A stretch of DNA of 34,529 nucleotides from Mycobacterium intermedium (GTDB lineage Bacteria; Actinomycetota; Actinomycetes; Mycobacteriales; Mycobacteriaceae): positions 1-34,529 of the forward strand of contig NZ_MVHT01000075.1 of NCBI RefSeq assembly GCF_002086275.1. Reading direction: 5' to 3'. Under the pieces are notes generated by a model, which was not told the DNA's origin, did no database searches, and saw nothing but the letters and a program-made list of their open reading frames with translations. Positions 31,801-34,529 of this stretch are shown in pieces. Position numbers and translations under genes: made by a program. Every line of letters starts with the position of its first letter. The stretch's first letter is position 1.

Positions 31801-34529
31801 TCGCCGTACACGCGAACGCCGCCGAAGCGCACCGGAAGCACCGTGGCCCGCTGTCCCGTTGCCCCCGTTGCCAATTGGGTGGCCAACTCGGTGGCACCCA
31901 GCGTCTGCAAGGCGACGTCCATCATGACCGGATGCAGCGGGAACTTGCGCGCGCCGGCCTTCGCCGCCGCGGGCAGTCGCACCGCGGCGCGAGCCGATCC
32001 GGACGGTAGAACGGCCAGGCCGACGATCCCCTGGAACGCCGGGCCGTGCTGTTGGCCGGCCGCGCGCAGCCGCTGGTAAAGCTCGTCGGGGTCGAGTTCG
32101 GTCCCGCCGTCGGGCCCGGGGTCCACGACGTCGACAGCCGCGTCCGGGGCGGGCGCCAGCGTGGCGGTGGCGTGCGTCGTCCAGCCGGAAACAGCACTGC
32201 GGGTGCGGATTTCGACCCGGCACAACTGGCTGTCTCCGGTCAGGGTGGTGACGATGAGCGTGTTGCCGTCGACGTGCATCAACTGGTCGAGGCTGAGCTC
32301 TCGGATCATCCACGACTCGTTGTCAAAGGCTTGCGTCGCCGCGGCCAGCGCGATGTCCGCGTATGCCGCGCCGGGCAGCACGCACGCGTCATGGACGCGG
32401 TGGTCGCCCAGCCACAGCAGCTCCGGGTTGACCTCGGATTCCCACACGCGGGTGCCGTTGGTGGGATCGGTGACGCCGATGCCCAGCAGCGGGTGGGTGT
32501 CCGCGCCGTACGAGACGGTCGAGCTCGCCGTGATCCAGTGCCGGGTGTGCTGCCACGGGGTCAGCGGCAGCTGCGGGTGGGGTTCGGGTGGATGCGGGGT
32601 GTCGGGTGGACGGGTGGTGTGGGTGGCGTTGAGGTTGGTGTGGAACGTGATGGTGTCGTCCGTGTCCCGGTGCAGCGTGCCCGCGACATGGGCGCCCTGG
32701 CTGGCCTGGTTCCCGGTCGCACCCAGGGTGTCGGTGATCGCGTAGGTGAGCAGGGGATGCGGGCTGACTTCGATGAAGGTGTGGTGGTTCTCGCCGGCTT
32801 GAGCGACGGCCTGGTGGAACCGGACCGGGTTGCGCAGGTTGGCAGCCCAGTAGTCGGCATCCAAGAGCGGCACCGGGCCGGGTGAGCCTGCTGGAACGTC
32901 GTGGACCGTGGAGATGAGCGGGATGGCAGGGGGCTTGGGCCGCAGATCGCTCAGCGCGGAACGCAATTGCGGCAACACCGGATCGATGATCGGGTGGTGC
33001 GACGCGACGTCGACCTCGATGCGACGCGCCAGCAGGTCCTGCGCCGCAACGGTTGCGATGACGGCGTCCACCTGCTCGGGGGGTCCGGCGATCACCGACT
33101 GGCGCGGTGAGGCATGCACGGCCAGGGTCAGTTGCGGATAGTCGGCGATCAGTGCCGCGACCGCGTCCGCGTCCAGCTCCAGCAGCGCCATCGCGCCCTG
33201 GCCGGAGAGCTGGCTCATCAGCCGCGAGCGGGTGGCGATCACCTTCAAGCCCTCGGCCCGGGTCAGTGCCCCGGCCACGACGGCGGCCGTCACTTCACCC
33301 ATGGAATGGCCGATCACCGCGTCGGGGGTGACCCCGTAGTGGCGCCACAGCGCAGTCAGCGCGAGCTGGATACCGACAAGGACGGGCTGGATGCGGTCGA
33401 TGCCCACCACGTCGCGGCCCTCGGTCAGTGTCTCCTGTAACGAAAACCCGGTCTGTTCAAGGAAATCCGGCTCCAACTCGGAGATCGCCTCGGCGAATGC
33501 GGGCTCGTCGGCCAGCAGCCGGCGTCCCATGCCGGCCCACTGCGAGCCCTGCCCGGAATACACGAACACCGTGCCGGGTCCGCCGGGGCCGCTATTGCAG
33601 CCGACGGTGCCGGGTGCTGGCTGATCGCCGGCCAGTGCCCGTAGGCCCGCGATGGCCTGGGCGTGGTCGCGGGCAACCACGGTGGCGAACCTGGCTTGGC
33701 GAGCCCGGTGGTGATTGAGCGTGTGCGCGACGTCAGCCAGCGGGGTGGCGGCGCCGGGACCCTCCAGCCAGTCCGCCAGCACGCCCGCGGTCGCGGCCAC
33801 CCGTTGCGGGGTCTTGCCGAAGATCACCAGCTTCGATACCGGCGGTTGTGGAACATGCTGCGAGACAACCGGTTCGGGCGCCTCTTCGATCAGCACATGC
33901 GAGTTGGTCCCGCTGACACCGAACGACGACACACCCGCCCGGCGGGGCCGGTCGGTGGGCGGCCAGTCCATACCGTCCGCCGCGATGTTCAACCGCGTCA
34001 CACCCTCGCTGACATGCGGTGTCAGCTGGCGGAAGTTCAAATGCCGCGGGATGTGCCGGTTTTGCAGCGCGAGCACGGTTTTCATGAATCCGGCGATACC
34101 AGCTGCCGCCTCGAGGTGTCCGAGGTTCGTCTTCACCGAGCCCAGCACCAGCGGGTCGCGGCCTTGGCGGTCGTCGAAAACCTTGCTCAGCGAGTCGAGT
34201 TCGATCGGGTCGCCGAGCGGGGTGCCGGTGCCGTGCGCCTCGATGTAATCGATATCGGCGGGGGTCAACCGGGCTGCCTGCAGCGCCCGGCGCAGCAGCT
34301 CCTGTTGCGCCGGGCCGTTGGGAACGGTGACCCCGCTGCTGGCACCGTCCTGGTTGACCGCCGAGCCGCGCACCACGGCCAGGATGCGGTTGCCGTCGCG
34401 TTGGGCGTCGGACAACCGCTTGAGCACCACGACCCCGGCGCCCTCACTGCGCACATAGCCGTTGGCGTCGGCGTCGAACGTCTTGCAGCGTCCCTCGGGC
34501 GACAGCATTCCCCAACGTGAACAGGCGAT
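28869..34529 (-). CDS. ppsC: PpsC, phthiocerol PKS module (KS-AT-DH-decayed ER-KR-ACP), 5' end outside window
   Basis: The frame runs to the window edge (IACSRWGMLSPEG...), giving 1886 residues. About 300 N-terminal residues, including the KS cysteine, are missing from view. Residues below count from the Met at 34508. KS: H92 in EAHGTG and H131 in NLGHLE. AT: GQGSQ (319-323), S402 in GHSMGE and VASH (501-504), a methylmalonyl-type motif where malonyl is expected. DH: H703 and D864. ER about 1172-1475: decayed (see separate entry). KR: GGMGGLG (1498-1504), Y1639. ACP: S1792 in LGLDSLM. The C-terminus is acidic (DADLSDEEMDLLSDL) and probably docks with the basic PpsD N-terminus. In M. tuberculosis PpsC adds malonyl and reduces it fully. 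Reading continues in frame with no stop, so the protein should be made. Confidence 0.95.
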   Translation of the reverse strand: MACSRWGMLSPEGRCKTFDADANGYVRSEGAGVVVLKRLSDAQRDGNRILAVVRGSAVNQDGASSGVTVPNGPAQQELLRRALQAARLTPADIDYIEAHGTGTPLGDPIELDSLSKVFDDRQGRDPLVLGSVKTNLGHLEAAAGIAGFMKTVLALQNRHIPRHLNFRQLTPHVSEGVTRLNIAADGMDWPPTDRPRRAGVSSFGVSGTNSHVLIEEAPEPVVSQHVPQPPVSKLVIFGKTPQRVAATAGVLADWLEGPGAATPLADVAHTLNHHRARQARFATVVARDHAQAIAGLRALAGDQPAPGTVGCNSGPGGPGTVFVYSGQGSQWAGMGRRLLADEPAFAEAISELEPDFLEQTGFSLQETLTEGRDVVGIDRIQPVLVGIQLALTALWRHYGVTPDAVIGHSMGEVTAAVVAGALTRAEGLKVIATRSRLMSQLSGQGAMALLELDADAVAALIADYPQLTLAVHASPRQSVIAGPPEQVDAVIATVAAQDLLARRIEVDVASHHPIIDPVLPQLRSALSDLRPKPPAIPLISTVHDVPAGSPGPVPLLDADYWAANLRNPVRFHQAVAQAGENHHTFIEVSPHPLLTYAITDTLGATGNQASQGAHVAGTLHRDTDDTITFHTNLNATHTTRPPDTPHPPEPHPQLPLTPWQHTRHWITASSTVSYGADTHPLLGIGVTDPTNGTRVWESEVNPELLWLGDHRVHDACVLPGAAYADIALAAATQAFDNESWMIRELSLDQLMHVDGNTLIVTTLTGDSQLCRVEIRTRSAVSGWTTHATATLAPAPDAAVDVVDPGPDGGTELDPDELYQRLRAAGQQHGPAFQGIVGLAVLPSGSARAAVRLPAAAKAGARKFPLHPVMMDVALQTLGATELATQLATGATGQRATVLPVRFGGVRVYGDVVEGAYAIGSLAPTDSADRLAGQVSLFDDHGRLLLGIDHVEMAVLQSRGGAAELNNRLFTAQWEPTPLDGSAGESAALLLVGDGDALAAALDTRIDLCELVSGADEAALHAAITRRDVEWDGIVVVNPARAVDEAKPVAEQLELARQRVLRIADIVRTVSRIGARNSPRLWIVTRGAQQVDPGEPVTLPQAQLRGIARVLTFEHPELRTTLVDVDADGTGPLSGLVDELLGNADHDEVALRDGRRFVRRLVAAPVTPAGELAVESRNVTVDIDAGGAFTLELGGADGVKFHAARRVPPGAGEVEVRVHLAALDGGECVGVVTAVGPETPRTGSVQEGQRVIAFGAAAIGSHLSTSADLVFPLPDWLSDMEAVGYGKAYLTAWHALCTVGRLARGERVLIHSAPDGVDVAAVHIAKRIGAVIYATTPHTGASDDKRALFADLGVHHVGDSRGVGFATEILDRTDGAGVDVVLNSLPGEALRAGMQTLAPGGRFIELGKNTDTSIGVAALARSASFSVVDIDLNLRLRPSQYRENFAEIVQLAQQGELPPLPVSEFGSEDAAGRTVITIPQTGRVTALASPPAQPLVRPDGGYIIAGGMGGLGLVTARWLAQQGAGLVVVNGRSAPSPDVLKEIEEITAEGGRVEVVTGDLSDPDTARRLVAAVADAGFPLAGVVHSAMVLADEIVLNISDSASARVFAPKVAGGWWLHEATKHADVDWWVSFSSAASLLGAPGQGSYAAANSWIDGLVAHRRSLGLPATGINWGPWAEVGRAQFFADLGISMITPEQGLAAMQLVLSADRARTGVFALDARQWFQSFPAAAGSSLFAKLQESIAVEPRTGGRIRAELDELAPQDRPAYLAAAIADEIRAVLRSTEPIDHDQPMESLGLDSLMALELRNRLEASLGTTLPVALVWAYPTITDLAGALCERLGYAPALESTEGTAAEAISDADLSDEEMDLLSDLVAASELEAATEGVE
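30084..30995 (-). other. Decayed enoyl reductase domain in PpsC
   Basis: Compared with the intact ER of Mas in this window, the domain lacks about 21 residues holding NFADVLIAFGKFP (junction HLAAL/DGGECVG near 30860-30880). It reads SAPDGVDVAA instead of SATGGVGQAA (30571-30601), so the glycine-rich NADPH loop is lost. It lacks 3 residues and the Asp after ELGK (30298-30310), and it lacks about 12 residues with the HTGK motif (near 30100-30140). All changes are in frame. The fold outside these places (VGVVTAVG, YLTAWHALC, DVVLNSLPGEAL, GGRFIELGK) is preserved. Enoyl reduction by this domain is therefore unlikely. Confidence 0.85.
32709..33572 (-). other. PpsC AT domain carrying methylmalonyl-type signature
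   Basis: The segment runs from VFVYSGQGSQ to about SPHPLLTYAI. Markers are GIDRIQPVLVG, AVHASPRQSVIAGPPEQVD and VDVASHHPIIDPVLPQ. VASH (32997-33008) is identical to the motif of Mas, a methylmalonyl-specific enzyme. As I remember them, these markers are those of M. tuberculosis PpsD, not PpsC. Confidence 0.7.

Noticed and set aside
28869..34529. ppsC as a pseudogene because of the damaged ER
   Set aside because: The frame is open throughout and KS, AT, DH, KR and ACP motifs are all preserved; only the ER has decayed.

Overview
The window comes from a slow-growing, pathogen-type Mycobacterium. It is very GC-rich, carries a PE_PGRS gene, and holds most of the right half of the PDIM (phthiocerol dimycocerosate) locus in the same relative order and orientation as M. 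tuberculosis, seen from the opposite strand. I cannot name the species from the sequence. Comparisons with M. tuberculosis proteins below rest on memory of those sequences, not on a search.

Layout, left to right: the 3' part of a PE_PGRS gene (+) converges on a copper-type permease of the Rv2963/ArsP family (-). This permease has a promoter with a RicR-type palindrome in its spacer. Next come lppX (+) and mmpL7 (-), whose stop codons overlap, then fadD28 (-). A divergent promoter region of 450 bp separates fadD28 from mas (+). A strong hairpin ends both mas and the opposing operon. That operon is read on the minus strand as ppsC (5' end outside the window), ppsD, ppsE, drrA, drrB, drrC, papA5, with gaps of at most 16 bp and several stop/start overlaps.

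How the genes work together: PpsA-E build the phthiocerol chain. FadD28 activates and loads fatty acids onto Mas, which makes mycocerosic acids. PapA5 esterifies the two. DrrABC, MmpL7 and LppX move the finished lipid to the cell surface.

The striking part is that the assembly line is not canonical. The acyltransferase of PpsC has the methylmalonyl-type signature (VASH, as in Mas here), while that of PpsD has the malonyl-type signature (VAPH, GRGSQ). This is the reverse of what the known phthiocerol structure requires. In addition, the enoyl reductase of PpsC is decayed in frame: it has lost the NFxDVLxxxG segment, the glycine-rich NADPH motif and the HTGK segment. The line is therefore predicted to make a phthiocerol-like lipid with a displaced methyl branch and possibly a retained double bond. 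The block that separates lppX from Rv2963 in M. tuberculosis (pks15/1 and the phenolic glycolipid genes, plus the Rv2951c, Rv2952 and Rv2953 tailoring enzymes) is absent here, which brings lppX next to the copper-controlled permease promoter.
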